Shown here: in pieces, positions 1-7,596 of the stretch | How the letters are laid out: every line of letters begins with the position of its first letter | Numbering within the stretch: the stretch's first letter is position 1 | Source: Colimorpha sp045222295 | GTDB lineage: Bacteria > Bacteroidota > Bacteroidia > Bacteroidales > P3 | NCBI GenBank assembly: GCA_045222295.1 | Contig: JBGUXP010000015.1 | Location: 1 to 64,000, forward strand | Direction: 5' to 3' | Length of the DNA: 64,000 nucleotides | Notes under the pieces: model-generated | Told to the model about the DNA's origin: nothing | The model's input: only the letters and a program-made list of their open reading frames with translations | The model's database searches: none | Program-made: the position numbers and the translations under genes

Positions 1-102
1 AGGCTTGGCCCGCAGGCACCACCGTCCGCGCCACTCGTACCCGATGACCGTCCCCACCGTCCCACGGTAGGCGTCGTTGATTCCAAATCTCTGTTTTGCC
101 AT
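1..102 (-). CDS. 5' end of a DUF6266-like protein (partial)
   Basis: Reading the minus strand from the ATG at 102 gives 34 codons that run off the window edge. The peptide starts MAKQRFGINDAYRGTVGTV and continues with a GYEWRGRWCLRAKP-like stretch. This arrangement, a short start, a G-x-x-GTVGTVIG patch and a W-(R/K)-G...R-(S/A)-KP patch, is what I know from the N-terminus of DUF6266 proteins of Bacteroidetes, whose function is unknown and which often occur near mobile or repeat-rich DNA. The gene diverges from gyrA. No TAnnTTTG promoter is clear directly upstream. The family call rests on the N-terminus only; the start itself is well supported because there is no other in-frame start. Confidence 0.6.
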   Translation of the reverse strand, partial: MAKQRFGINDAYRGTVGTVIGYEWRGRWCLRAKP

Positions 103-138
103 GATATATAAGGTTTATTGTTTAGTCATATTGAGACC

Positions 139-174
139 CTAAGGACTCTAGGTCCTCTAGGTTCTCTAGGGACC
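139..174. repeat. 9-nt tandem repeat (CTA nonamer family)
   Basis: Four consecutive nonamers begin with CTA at 139, 148, 157 and 166: CTAAGGACT, CTAGGTCCT, CTAGGTTCT and CTAGGGACC. They lie just upstream of the DUF6266-like start. A related 9-nt array, with CTATAG units, lies in frame in the uup gene at 59003-59038. Confidence 0.75.
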
Positions 175-250
175 CTATTATAATATAATGCCGAAAAGGC
201 GGCAAGCCCAAAAAAAATTGTTAAAAATGCATTTTTATGGCAAATAATAA

Positions 251-290
251 ACCTACCATCTCCTATCGTGGTAGGAGTTGATAGGGAGTT
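251..290 (+). repeat. dispersed intergenic element, copy 1 (short)
   Basis: A hairpin-forming core with arms TCTCCTATC / GGTAGGAGTTGA matches the cores at 19232-19300 and 40902-40970. This copy lacks the conserved left half CTATAAACCAGTTATCAA of the other two. Like them, it lies on the plus strand 120-220 bp upstream of a plus-strand gene with a TAnnTTTG promoter, here gyrA. Confidence 0.6.
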
Positions 291-386
291 GGAAAGGGGT
301 TGGAAGGGTCTTTGGAGCTAGGCTGTGGAAGGGAAAGGGGAGGGGAGGAGCGGTTTTCCGCAGGGTGTTGATAAAAAAAGTGCGGG

Positions 387-423
387 TTTCTTGTCTGCAA
401 TTCGAAAAAAATACGTATCTTTG
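387..423 (+). promoter_or_regulatory. gyrA promoter (Bacteroidota type)
   Basis: The -7 box TATCTTTG is at 416-423 and a TTTCTTG -33 element is at 387-393, about 22 nt apart. This matches the primary sigma factor consensus of Bacteroidota. The start codon follows 74 nt later, leaving an AT-rich leader. Confidence 0.75.
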
Positions 424-497
424 TTTTTTAACATGCAGAAATGGTGTGTTAATAAATAATTAGAATACAATAATATATATATAATAACTAACGACTG

Positions 498-3080
498 ATG
501 GCTTTAGAAAACGACAGAATCAAAAAAGTCGACATAGAGACCACAATGAAAACGGCCTATATCGACTATGCCATGTCGGTCATCGTGGCCAGAGCCCTGC
601 CCGATGTGCGCGACGGCTTCAAGCCGGTGCACCGCCGCATCCTCTACTCGATGAACGAGAACGGCATCCTCTACAACACTCCTACCAAGAAGTCGGCCCG
701 TATTGTCGGTGACGTGATGGGTAAATACCACCCCCACGGCGACTCGAGCATCTACGGTGCCCTGGTGCGTCTGGCCCAGGACTGGTCGATGCGTTACACG
801 CTGGTCGACGGTCAGGGTAACTTCGGTTCTATCGATGGCGACTCTCCCGCCGCCATGCGTTACACCGAGGCCCGCCTGAAGCAGATTTCCAACGAACTGG
901 TGGCCGATATCGACAAGGATACCGTCGATATGGTGCCCACCTACGACAATGAAGGCGAGGAGCCCTCGGTGCTGCCCGCCAAGCTCCCCAACCTGCTCAT
1001 CAACGGTTCCAACGGCATCGCCGTCGGTATGGCCACCAATATGCCGACACACAACCTCAGCGAGGTGCTCGACGGCTGCATGGCCTATATTGAGAAAGGA
1101 AAGTTGAAGGAAGAGACAGGAAAGTGGGAGTCAGATATAACGATCGAAGAGTTGATGCAGTATGTGAAGGCCCCCGACTTCCCGCTGGGTGGCATCATCT
1201 ACGGCTACAACGGTGTCCGTGAGGCCTACACCACGGGCCGCGGCAGCATCATCATCCGCGCCATCACCGAGATAGAAGAGGATGCCAAGGGTCGCAACAT
1301 GATTGTGGCCACAACCATCCCCTACGGCGTGAACAAGAGCGAGATGATCAAGAAGACCGCCGAACTGGTGAAGGCTGGCAAAATCGAGGGTATCACCGAC
1401 ATCCGCGACGAGAGCGACAAGGACGGTATCCGTGTGGTGTACATGCTGCGCCACGATGTGGTGCCCAATGTCATCCTCAACAAGCTCTTCCAGCTCACCG
1501 AGCTGCAGAGCAGTTTCCCGGTGAACAACATCGCCCTGGTGCACGGCCGTCCGCAGCTGCTGAACCTCAAGCAACTCATCCAATACTTCGTGGAGCACCG
1601 CGAGGAGGTGGTCACCCGCCGCACCCAGTTCGAGATGGACGAGGCCCTGCGTCGCGCCCACATCCTCGAGGGTTTGCTGCGCGCCATCGACATCATTGAC
1701 GAGATTGTGGCACTCATCCGTGCCAGCAAGACACCCGACGAGGCCCGCCAGGGACTGGTGGACAAGTTCCAGTTCAGCGACCTCCAGGCCCGCGCCATTG
1801 TCGACATGCGTCTGGCACAGCTCACCGGTCTGCAGCACCAGAAACTGCAGGACGAGTATGACGAGAAGATGCGCTTCATAGAGCGCTGCAAGGAAATCCT
1901 CGGCGACCACAATGTGCTGATGGGTGTCATCAAGCAGGAGTTTGTCGAGCTGAAGGAGAAATACGGCGACGAGCGCCGCACCATCATCAAATACGATGCC
2001 GCCGGCTTCCGCATCGAGGACACCATCCCCGACGAGCAGGTGGTCATCACCATCAGCCACAAAGGCTACATCAAACGCACCCCACTCACCGAATACCGCA
2101 CGCAGACCCGCGGCGGTGTGGGAGCCAAGGGCAGCGCCGTGAGGAGCGAGGACTTCGTGGAGCATATCTTCACCTGCACCAACCACAACTACCTCCTCTT
2201 CTTCACCGAGAAGGGTCGCTGCTACTGGATGCGCGCCTTCGAGGTCCCCGAGGGAGAACGCAACACCAAAGGCCGCCCCATCCTCAACTGCATCAATATC
2301 GAGCCCGACGACAAGGTGAAGGCCTATGTCAATGTCGAGACCTTGAGCGACAGTGAGTATGTGGGCAACCACTACATCGTGATGTGCACCAAGAACGGTA
2401 TCGTGAAGAAGACCACTCTCGAGGCTTACTCGCGTCCGCGTACCAACGGCATCATCGCTATCGGCATCCGCGAGGGCGACGAGCTGCTGACGGCCTGCCT
2501 CACCGACGGCGAGAGCTACATGCTCATAGCCTCGAAGAAGGGCAAGGTGATGATTTGCCCCGAGAAGGAGTTCCGCGCCATGGGCCGTGGCGCCTCGGGT
2601 GTCAAGGGTATGGACCTCGACGGCGACGACGATGCCGCCATCGAGATGCTCTGCCTCCCCAGCGAGGAGGAGAACCTGCTGGTGGTTACCGAGCACGGCT
2701 ACGGCAAGCGCTCGAGCCTGAAGGACTACCGCGCCACCGTGCACCGCGGCGGCAAGGGTGTCAAGGCCATGCAGATTACCGACAAGACTGGCCCGCTGGT
2801 GGCTGTCACCAATGTCACCGACGACCACGACCTGATGATTATCAACCGTTCGGGTATCACCATCCGCATGAAGGTGGCCGACCTGCGTGTCCTCGGCCGT
2901 GCCACCCAGGGCGTGAAACTCATCGACCTGCGTGGCAAGGACTACATAGCCTCCATCACCAAGGTGCCTACCGACAACGAGGAGGAGCAGGCCGCCGAGA
3001 ACAGCGAGGGTATGGAAAATGTGACCCCCGAAAGCAATAATGTCGAAACAACCGATACTAATAGTCAAACAGAAGAATAA
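498..3080 (+). CDS. gyrA: DNA gyrase subunit A
   Basis: This is the cleavage-religation subunit of the ATP-dependent type II topoisomerase that puts negative supercoils into DNA together with GyrB. The 860-residue length is usual for the family. The N-terminal domain starts with the conserved IDYAMSVIVARALPDVRDG segment and carries the active-site tyrosine at Y122 in AAMRYTEARL. The quinolone region reads GKYHPHGDSSIYGALVRLAQ, with Ser at 83 and Gly at the position of E. coli Asp87. A GyrA box (QTRGGVGAKG, about residues 535-545) identifies it as GyrA rather than ParC, and the C-terminal beta-pinwheel ends in an acidic tail. Near residues 200-213 there is a lysine/glutamate-rich insertion (KGKLKEETGKWES) before ITIEELMQYVKAPDF that looks like a purine-rich repeat expansion. 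It is followed 23 nt later by a TPR gene, likely co-transcribed. Confidence 0.97.
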   Translation: MALENDRIKKVDIETTMKTAYIDYAMSVIVARALPDVRDGFKPVHRRILYSMNENGILYNTPTKKSARIVGDVMGKYHPHGDSSIYGALVRLAQDWSMRYTLVDGQGNFGSIDGDSPAAMRYTEARLKQISNELVADIDKDTVDMVPTYDNEGEEPSVLPAKLPNLLINGSNGIAVGMATNMPTHNLSEVLDGCMAYIEKGKLKEETGKWESDITIEELMQYVKAPDFPLGGIIYGYNGVREAYTTGRGSIIIRAITEIEEDAKGRNMIVATTIPYGVNKSEMIKKTAELVKAGKIEGITDIRDESDKDGIRVVYMLRHDVVPNVILNKLFQLTELQSSFPVNNIALVHGRPQLLNLKQLIQYFVEHREEVVTRRTQFEMDEALRRAHILEGLLRAIDIIDEIVALIRASKTPDEARQGLVDKFQFSDLQARAIVDMRLAQLTGLQHQKLQDEYDEKMRFIERCKEILGDHNVLMGVIKQEFVELKEKYGDERRTIIKYDAAGFRIEDTIPDEQVVITISHKGYIKRTPLTEYRTQTRGGVGAKGSAVRSEDFVEHIFTCTNHNYLLFFTEKGRCYWMRAFEVPEGERNTKGRPILNCINIEPDDKVKAYVNVETLSDSEYVGNHYIVMCTKNGIVKKTTLEAYSRPRTNGIIAIGIREGDELLTACLTDGESYMLIASKKGKVMICPEKEFRAMGRGASGVKGMDLDGDDDAAIEMLCLPSEEENLLVVTEHGYGKRSSLKDYRATVHRGGKGVKAMQITDKTGPLVAVTNVTDDHDLMIINRSGITIRMKVADLRVLGRATQGVKLIDLRGKDYIASITKVPTDNEEEQAAENSEGMENVTPESNNVETTDTNSQTEE

Positions 3081-3103
3081 AAACACCTAAACATTAAAAG
3101 GAT

Positions 3104-4336
3104 ATGAAAATGAAAAAGATTGTCATGACCGTTGCTCTTGCCGCCTTCGCTATGGCCGCAAGCGCCCAATCGCTGAATGTCTCGAGTGCATTCCAGGACA
3201 TGCGTAAAGGCTACCTCAACAAGGCCAAGGCTGAGATTGATGCCGCCTGCCTCCACGAGAGCACGAAAGACGATGCCAAGACCTGGTGCTACAAAGCCCT
3301 CATCTATTCCCAGATTGGTGGCGATGCCCAGGCTAAGAAACCCAAATATAAGAACCTGGCCCCCGACTGGGCTGAGCAGGCCTACACTGCCGCCCTCGAG
3401 TGCAAACGCCTCGACACCAAGCAGGAGTTTGCCCAGCAGGTCAACGAGGTCTTCAGTTTCGTAGGTAACGAATACTACAAGCAGGCCTCGAGCCTCTACA
3501 CCGAAAAGAACTACAGCGAAGCCCTGCAGTTTGCTGAGAAATCCATCACTTGCTTCAACAACTCGGGCAAGAGCCAGTTCGCCCAGGATGCCATGTACAT
3601 CGCTGGTCTGAGCTCCGTGGCCACCCATGACACTGCGGGTACCAAGAAGTATTTCAACCAGATGATCCGCAAGAAAACGGACATCAACTATGTCTATGTC
3701 ACCCTCTTCGGTATCTATATTGCCGAGAAGGACAACGCGCAGGCTATGAAAATCGCCAACAGCTATGAAAAGAACTGCAAGGGCGACTACCGCGCCTACC
3801 TGCTGAGTGCCACAGGATACTTGCTCGACAAGAACATCGAGAAGGGCAAGGAGAAAATCAATGCAGCCCTCGCGATTACCAAGGATTCTGCCAACCTCTA
3901 TCCCGAGGTGTTGGTGCAGGCCGGTACGCTGCTCGACGAGAGCGCTGGAGAATATGAGACCGCCGAGACCATGTACAACGAGTCGCTGACGCTGATGCCC
4001 AACCAGTTCGCCGCCAACTTTGGCCTGGGTAAGATGCTCTACAACCGCGCTGTCGACAAGACCAACGCCGCCAACGCCGTCGACCCCTTCGACGAGGAGA
4101 AAGCCGGCCTCTATGACAAACTCAATGAGGAAGCCAAGGGCTACTACAGCCAGTCCATCACATACCTCGAGAAGTCTGTGGCTTTCATCGATGGTTTGGC
4201 CGACGAGAACGCCAAGAACCAGCAGCGTGCCAACCTGGTGAACGCCCTCATCGCTCTTGGCAACGCCTATGCTCGCGTTGACAAACTCAACGAGTCGAAC
4301 GCCGCCAAAGCCCGTGTGGAGCAGCTGATGAAATAA
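3104..4336 (+). CDS. secreted tetratricopeptide-repeat protein
   Basis: The 410-residue product starts with a signal peptide (MKMKKIVMTVALAAFAMAAS, cleavage likely after ASA), so it is probably periplasmic. The rest is alpha-helical, with TPR-like pairs, for example around residues 130-160 (YKQASSLYTEKNYSEALQFA) and 270-310 (GEYETAETMYNESLTLMPNQ). TPR arrays mediate protein-protein contacts; the partner is not visible here. The gene follows gyrA by 23 nt with an AAAAGGA ribosome-binding site, and this gyrA-TPR order is one I know from other Bacteroidales. A perfect hairpin at 4363-4400 follows it. No enzyme motif is seen. Confidence 0.8.
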   Translation: MKMKKIVMTVALAAFAMAASAQSLNVSSAFQDMRKGYLNKAKAEIDAACLHESTKDDAKTWCYKALIYSQIGGDAQAKKPKYKNLAPDWAEQAYTAALECKRLDTKQEFAQQVNEVFSFVGNEYYKQASSLYTEKNYSEALQFAEKSITCFNNSGKSQFAQDAMYIAGLSSVATHDTAGTKKYFNQMIRKKTDINYVYVTLFGIYIAEKDNAQAMKIANSYEKNCKGDYRAYLLSATGYLLDKNIEKGKEKINAALAITKDSANLYPEVLVQAGTLLDESAGEYETAETMYNESLTLMPNQFAANFGLGKMLYNRAVDKTNAANAVDPFDEEKAGLYDKLNEEAKGYYSQSITYLEKSVAFIDGLADENAKNQQRANLVNALIALGNAYARVDKLNESNAAKARVEQLMK

Positions 4337-4362
4337 TAGATCCCTACACTTAAACAATAAAT

Positions 4363-4408
4363 AAATCGTTTCATTGCTATTTATGGCAATGAAACGATTT
4401 GTTTTATA
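4363..4408 (+). terminator. 15-bp perfect hairpin, possible terminator of the gyrA-TPR operon
   Basis: AAATCGTTTCATTGC (4363-4377) and GCAATGAAACGATTT (4386-4400) are perfect inverted repeats with an 8-nt loop, followed by TGTTTTATA. It can act as a rho-independent terminator, though the stem is AT-rich. The loop and right arm contain the ATG of the truncated receptor gene (4383), and a 9-bp version of the same hairpin surrounds the start of the full-length receptor at 53818. Confidence 0.5.
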
Positions 4409-4475
4409 CCTTGTGCTGACACTCATGCCACTACTGTCGGTAGGGCAGGGGATGGTGGCAGAAGTGGTCATATAA
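4383..4475 (+). pseudogene. truncated 5' remnant of a TonB-dependent receptor gene
   Basis: The 31-codon frame starts MAMKRFVLYLVLTLMPLLS and matches the start of the receptor on the minus strand at 53818 (MAMKRIVLYVALMLMPLLA) at 20 of the first 29 residues, including the GQG-x-V-x-x-VV stretch after the signal peptide. Similarity also covers about 31 bases before the ATG (25 of 31 identical). It stops near 4472, where the remnant hits a stop codon and unrelated DNA begins. I infer a diverged, truncated duplicate. The loss point is next to the restriction island, so insertion or deletion there may have removed the rest of the gene. No further receptor sequence is seen on the other side of the island. 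Confidence 0.75.
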
Positions 4476-4502
4476 TGGCCCTTGTTGTGTATTTTTCAGC
4501 TG

Positions 4503-4531
4503 AAAAAAGGACCGCCACGCATGACGGTCCC
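4503..4531 (-). terminator. rho-independent terminator of the restriction-methylase gene
   Basis: On the minus strand GGACCG (4530-4525) pairs with CGGTCC (4514-4509) and a run of six T follows (4508-4503). It lies about 80 bp past the stop codon of the minus-strand gene. The right arm plus T-run form one copy of the 11-bp direct repeat that flanks the gene. Confidence 0.75.
4504..4514. repeat. 11-bp direct repeat, left copy (possible att site)
   Basis: AAAAAGGACCG at 4504-4514 is identical to 7123-7133. The pair brackets the AT-rich restriction gene. On the minus strand both read CGGTCCTTTTT, the end of a terminator. Confidence 0.45.
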
Positions 4532-4612
4532 GCTTCACATTAAAAAATAGGGTTTATGAAAAACCTTTGGGGGACAAAGAGTTTCTGCTATCTGATGTAT
4601 ATTGTCAGGATT

Positions 4613-7090
4613 TTACTTTAAGAATCCATATTGGAAAACTTTCGGTTCAATATGAGAAGCCAGTGCTTTCATCGCTTGCCGAAGAGCAGAGATAAGGCTA
4701 GTATAGGTCGTATCTGTACTTTCTGTATTCATTTGTTCTTTTCCATTTTTGTTGGTTTTTGTGCCTTGAAAATATAAACGTATCTCATAGTAACTAGCAT
4801 TAGGATTGGAACCATCCTGTTTGTGATAGTATTCCCACAGATTGCAACCAGCAGTCATCACGGCTGCTGCCTCTGATGATAGATAATCAATGGGCCTGAA
4901 TGAGTCGATAGGGTTTCCTTCTGGTCGATCCGCAAAAAGATTTGTCTGCTTGTTTTGTGGCTTGACTGAATGAGTTCCATTGAGGTAGTCGCTCATGAAA
5001 TGACTAGCAAAATTGTCTTTAGATGCCACTTCTTTCTCGGTGAACGGAATCCAGTAATTAATTCCATACCTGCTTCTAATATTGTTTTTGTCATGAAAAA
5101 GCGTATATATCAAACAATCGGTTTGAAATTCCTTGTCATCTACCCAGCCATTATTAGGGTAGCATATTAAGTCATTATGATTAATCCATGTATGTTCAAT
5201 AACATGTCTAACGGAGAAGTATATGGCGATTTCAACAATGTTTTTATCGGTAACTATTGTTCCTCTAGGATGTGGTATCAAAGATTTATCATTAATAATG
5301 AAATTGTAATCTGCATTTTGGAAATCACATCCCTTCGCAGACATAAAACCTATGGCATTTTCTTGCTGTCGATTTCGAGTTGTAATTATCCAGTCGTTTA
5401 TTGATTTAAAACCAGTTTTGTCCGAGATTGTTTTTGAATATGAACTTTTCTCAATTGATTCATACACCTGGCTTATTGTGCCATTAAATTGTATTTTGTC
5501 ATCAAGATGCCAGATAAAAAAACCAATGGGAAACTTCCCTTTGACATTGTCAAAAGTGTTAGACGGAACAATAAAGTTCTTGCCCAGACGTGCTTTAAAT
5601 GCAATTCGAAATTTATCAAAATTTGGTCCCAATACTATTTTTAATGTTGAGAAGGACGCAAGAACAGAGTCTGGAATATCTTCATATACACGCATGAAGA
5701 ATTGGGCAAACAATTCTCTGCCAGCCAACCCTATTGTTGGAAAAAAACGCGTATACATCGCCGTAGATACTGCAACATTTTTTTTATTACGTCCAGTCCC
5801 TGCTAGCTGATTACTATTTGCTGCCTCTGCTAAAGGTGGATTGATATAAACAATGAGTTGTTTACGCTTCTCTGGGTTGTCTATAATAGCTCGAAGGGTG
5901 GCAGGCAGGCGATCAAACGAATCATTGAGAAAGTCAAACTGGAAGGTGTGGCTTTCAAGCAGAGCAAGCTCTCCCTCTTTTATTCGTTCTCGTATTACTT
6001 GCACGTCAGCAAGGTCAAGTGTCGAAGCCCAGATACGGTAAGGCTCCGTAAGGCCGAAGAGTAGATTTCCTGTCCCTGCGCAACAGTCCCATACGTAATA
6101 CTGCTGCTGCCAATCTTCTCCTAATTCATCGGACAAAAAACGTTGCGATAGTTCAACCCACTGAGGCGGAGTGAAATATGCACCTTGATATTGTCGTAAA
6201 TTGTGAGGAATGAGTCTTTCTCTTCTCTCAAGAATAATACTAACAGCTTCGTCTACAGGTGGACGTTTGTATTTATTCCAAAATTCACGATATGCTTTTT
6301 GTTTGTCGGTGAACTGACATTCACTAAATAATCGTTTTCCATTGCCACGGATTTCTTCGGAAATCTTATAATGGTCGCCTCGCAACAGAACAGACAATCC
6401 CTCTCGTCGTGTGTAGTCTGCATAAGAAATGAGGTCAGCAAAGAAAAAATCAGCCACACGGGCGGCAGGAATATCATTCCAATCAACGTCTATGGTTGGT
6501 TTTACTTCTTCGACCCAGCGTTGGAAAACAAAGAGGTAATTGTTTCGGGTTATAGCCACGCCATCGGTCTTTCGACCGTCACGGAAATTCTTTCTAATGA
6601 ACTGATGTAAATCTTTTTTATCTTTATTAAAATTGAATATTGCAATATGCTCGTGTAATGTGCCATTGAGCATATCTTTCAGTTGTTTAAACTCCTTTGT
6701 ATTATGATTACTAGGGGTGATGTTCCAGTTAAAGTCGTTTTGATAAAATATGCTGACTACATGGTGAAATTCGATAAAGGCTATCTTCTCCGCGTCGAAG
6801 GCTCCTAAAAACATCGGCGGCATATGTTTTTCGTGTGTATGTGCTTTGCCGATGGTAATGATAAGTTGTATGAAAGAATCGATAAGATTGTGAGAAGATC
6901 CTTTCTTTGACTCTGCCCATAGAAACCAATCTCGTTCAAATAATTCTGTTTGTGCTGGATTTACTCGACGTGATGTAACAGCAAAGTCAACATCTCCTAG
7001 AATCGGAGTTGCATCATAATCAGAGAAGAAACTTTCACGTAGAATGTTCTTTAACTCTTCTTCTCGAATGGTATCATTAACTTCTTTCAT
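4613..7090 (-). CDS. type IIG-like restriction endonuclease-methyltransferase
   Basis: The 825-residue protein looks like a fused nuclease and N6-adenine methyltransferase that recognises a DNA site, cuts it and protects it by methylation. Near the N-terminus, GDVDFAV (D33/D35) followed by WAESKKG (E60-x-K62) has the D...ExK form of a PD-(D/E)xK nuclease. The methylase part shows motif X (GAYFTPPQW, about 303-311), the SAM-binding motif I (DCCAGTGNL, 335-343) and motif IV at 417-420. Motif IV reads NPPL instead of the usual NPPY/F, and the codon is clearly TTA, so methylation may be weakened. The C-terminal 350 residues probably hold the target-recognition domain. No partner gene is adjacent. 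The gene is AT-richer than its neighbours and flanked by a direct repeat, which suggests horizontal gain. Alternative: a solitary phage-defence methylase. Confidence 0.75.
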   Translation of the reverse strand: MKEVNDTIREEELKNILRESFFSDYDATPILGDVDFAVTSRRVNPAQTELFERDWFLWAESKKGSSHNLIDSFIQLIITIGKAHTHEKHMPPMFLGAFDAEKIAFIEFHHVVSIFYQNDFNWNITPSNHNTKEFKQLKDMLNGTLHEHIAIFNFNKDKKDLHQFIRKNFRDGRKTDGVAITRNNYLFVFQRWVEEVKPTIDVDWNDIPAARVADFFFADLISYADYTRREGLSVLLRGDHYKISEEIRGNGKRLFSECQFTDKQKAYREFWNKYKRPPVDEAVSIILERRERLIPHNLRQYQGAYFTPPQWVELSQRFLSDELGEDWQQQYYVWDCCAGTGNLLFGLTEPYRIWASTLDLADVQVIRERIKEGELALLESHTFQFDFLNDSFDRLPATLRAIIDNPEKRKQLIVYINPPLAEAANSNQLAGTGRNKKNVAVSTAMYTRFFPTIGLAGRELFAQFFMRVYEDIPDSVLASFSTLKIVLGPNFDKFRIAFKARLGKNFIVPSNTFDNVKGKFPIGFFIWHLDDKIQFNGTISQVYESIEKSSYSKTISDKTGFKSINDWIITTRNRQQENAIGFMSAKGCDFQNADYNFIINDKSLIPHPRGTIVTDKNIVEIAIYFSVRHVIEHTWINHNDLICYPNNGWVDDKEFQTDCLIYTLFHDKNNIRSRYGINYWIPFTEKEVASKDNFASHFMSDYLNGTHSVKPQNKQTNLFADRPEGNPIDSFRPIDYLSSEAAAVMTAGCNLWEYYHKQDGSNPNASYYEIRLYFQGTKTNKNGKEQMNTESTDTTYTSLISALRQAMKALASHIEPKVFQYGFLK

Positions 7091-7120
7091 TCGTGTTATG
7101 ATTTTTCGGACTTAAATGAC

Positions 7121-7404
7121 ATAAAAAGGACCGTGAACTTCTGCAGATTCCTGAGGCTCTGGACAGCCCACCATTACATGCAAAAAGCTCACGGTATTAC
7201 CGCGAGCATTTTTGTTTTCTCTAGTAATGGTTTGAAATTGTCCAGATTTCAGGAATACTCGAAAAGCAAAAACGCTTCTAAATTATGTATTTACAATTAT
7301 TCTATCTGTCTATGTCGTTGTGTGTTTGGTTAATAACTAACAATTCCTCACTTTATTTATTATTATTTTCAAGGAGTTCGGTTCCCTTTCAGGGTACGTT
7401 TTCA
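7121..7404 (-). ncRNA. candidate structured small RNA (6S-like rod)
   Basis: On the minus strand a promoter at 7441-7410 should start a transcript near 7404 that ends at the T-run 7127-7123. The part between 7256 and 7147 folds into a long rod with three nested perfect helices: 7249-7256 with 7147-7154 (8 bp), 7239-7245 with 7159-7165 (7 bp) and 7224-7231 with 7170-7177 (8 bp). They are separated by internal loops and capped by a hairpin at 7187-7207 (GCTC-A-CGGTA-T-TACCG-C-GAGC). A competing pairing, ACCGTGA (7130-7136) with TCACGGT (7189-7195), would break the cap. A long rod with internal bubbles is the shape of 6S RNA; I cannot confirm homology. It could also be a regulatory leader of the restriction gene, which starts 31 nt past the T-run and has no other visible promoter. 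I see no coding gene here. Confidence 0.55.
7123..7133. repeat. 11-bp direct repeat, right copy (possible att site)
   Basis: AAAAAGGACCG, identical to 4504-4514. On the minus strand it is the 3' end of the structured RNA candidate, the sort of place where integrating elements often insert. Confidence 0.45.
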
Positions 7405-7409
7405 AGGTG

Positions 7410-7441
7410 CAAAGATACGAAAGTTGATCGGAATGGCAAAA
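7410..7441 (-). promoter_or_regulatory. minus-strand Bacteroidota promoter for the structured RNA
   Basis: On the minus strand the -33 box TTTTG (7441-7437) and the -7 box TATCTTTG (7417-7410) are 19 nt apart, a near-ideal match. Transcription would run left through the rod structure and possibly into the restriction gene. Confidence 0.7.
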
Positions 7442-7457
7442 TAAATTTTGCCATTCC
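7430..7457. promoter_or_regulatory. perfect 13-bp palindrome overlapping the -33 box
   Basis: GGAATGGCAAAAT (7430-7442) and ATTTTGCCATTCC (7445-7457) form a perfect dyad with a 2-nt centre. It covers the -33 element of the minus-strand promoter, as an operator for a dimeric repressor would. It has no T-run and so is unlikely to be a terminator. Confidence 0.5.
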
Positions 7458-7531
7458 CGAAAGATGCGTAAGTCGATAGAAGAGTTTACTCGGCTTTATC
7501 CTCTTTGTGCACTTTGGTAGGCAACTTTATA

Positions 7532-7563
7532 TTTTGTCATGTCGCTATATTTATGTATCTTTG
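7532..7563 (+). promoter_or_regulatory. argS promoter
   Basis: TTTTG (7532-7536) and TATCTTTG (7556-7563) are 19 nt apart, 33 bp before the argS start chosen here. This placement is why the longer open frame from 7507 is not taken as the gene start. Confidence 0.75.
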
Positions 7564-7596
7564 CATTTTGTTTTTACCATTGAAATAATATATACT

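Larger units (their letters stand above)
103..497. other. divergent intergenic region upstream of gyrA
   Basis: This 395-bp region lies between the divergent DUF6266-like gene and gyrA. It holds, in order, a 9-nt tandem repeat (139-174), a small hairpin TGCCG-loop-CGGCA (189-204) followed by an A-run, the first copy of a dispersed intergenic element (251-290), a purine-rich stretch (285-350) and the gyrA promoter (387-423). I see no coding region in it; the 61-codon open frame at 278-463 has no family resemblance and crosses the promoter. Confidence 0.6.

Noticed and set aside
278..463. 61-codon frame upstream of gyrA
   Set aside because: It crosses the repeat element and the gyrA promoter, and its product is an Arg/Gly/Lys-rich sequence without family resemblance.
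738..764. Gly instead of Asp at the GyrA position equal to E. coli 87, as a sign of quinolone resistance
   Set aside because: Bacteroidota GyrA often lacks Asp here, and Ser83 is intact, so no resistance can be claimed.
1131..3086. Long antisense open frames (for example on the minus strand of gyrA, and 14080-16209 opposite alaS)
   Set aside because: They are shadows caused by codon bias of the real genes: low-complexity V/L/H/D/G-rich products, no family resemblance, full overlap with well-identified genes.
7133..7333. Short open frames in the region of the structured RNA
   Set aside because: They follow the helices of the rod structure and have no ribosome site; the RNA explanation fits better.
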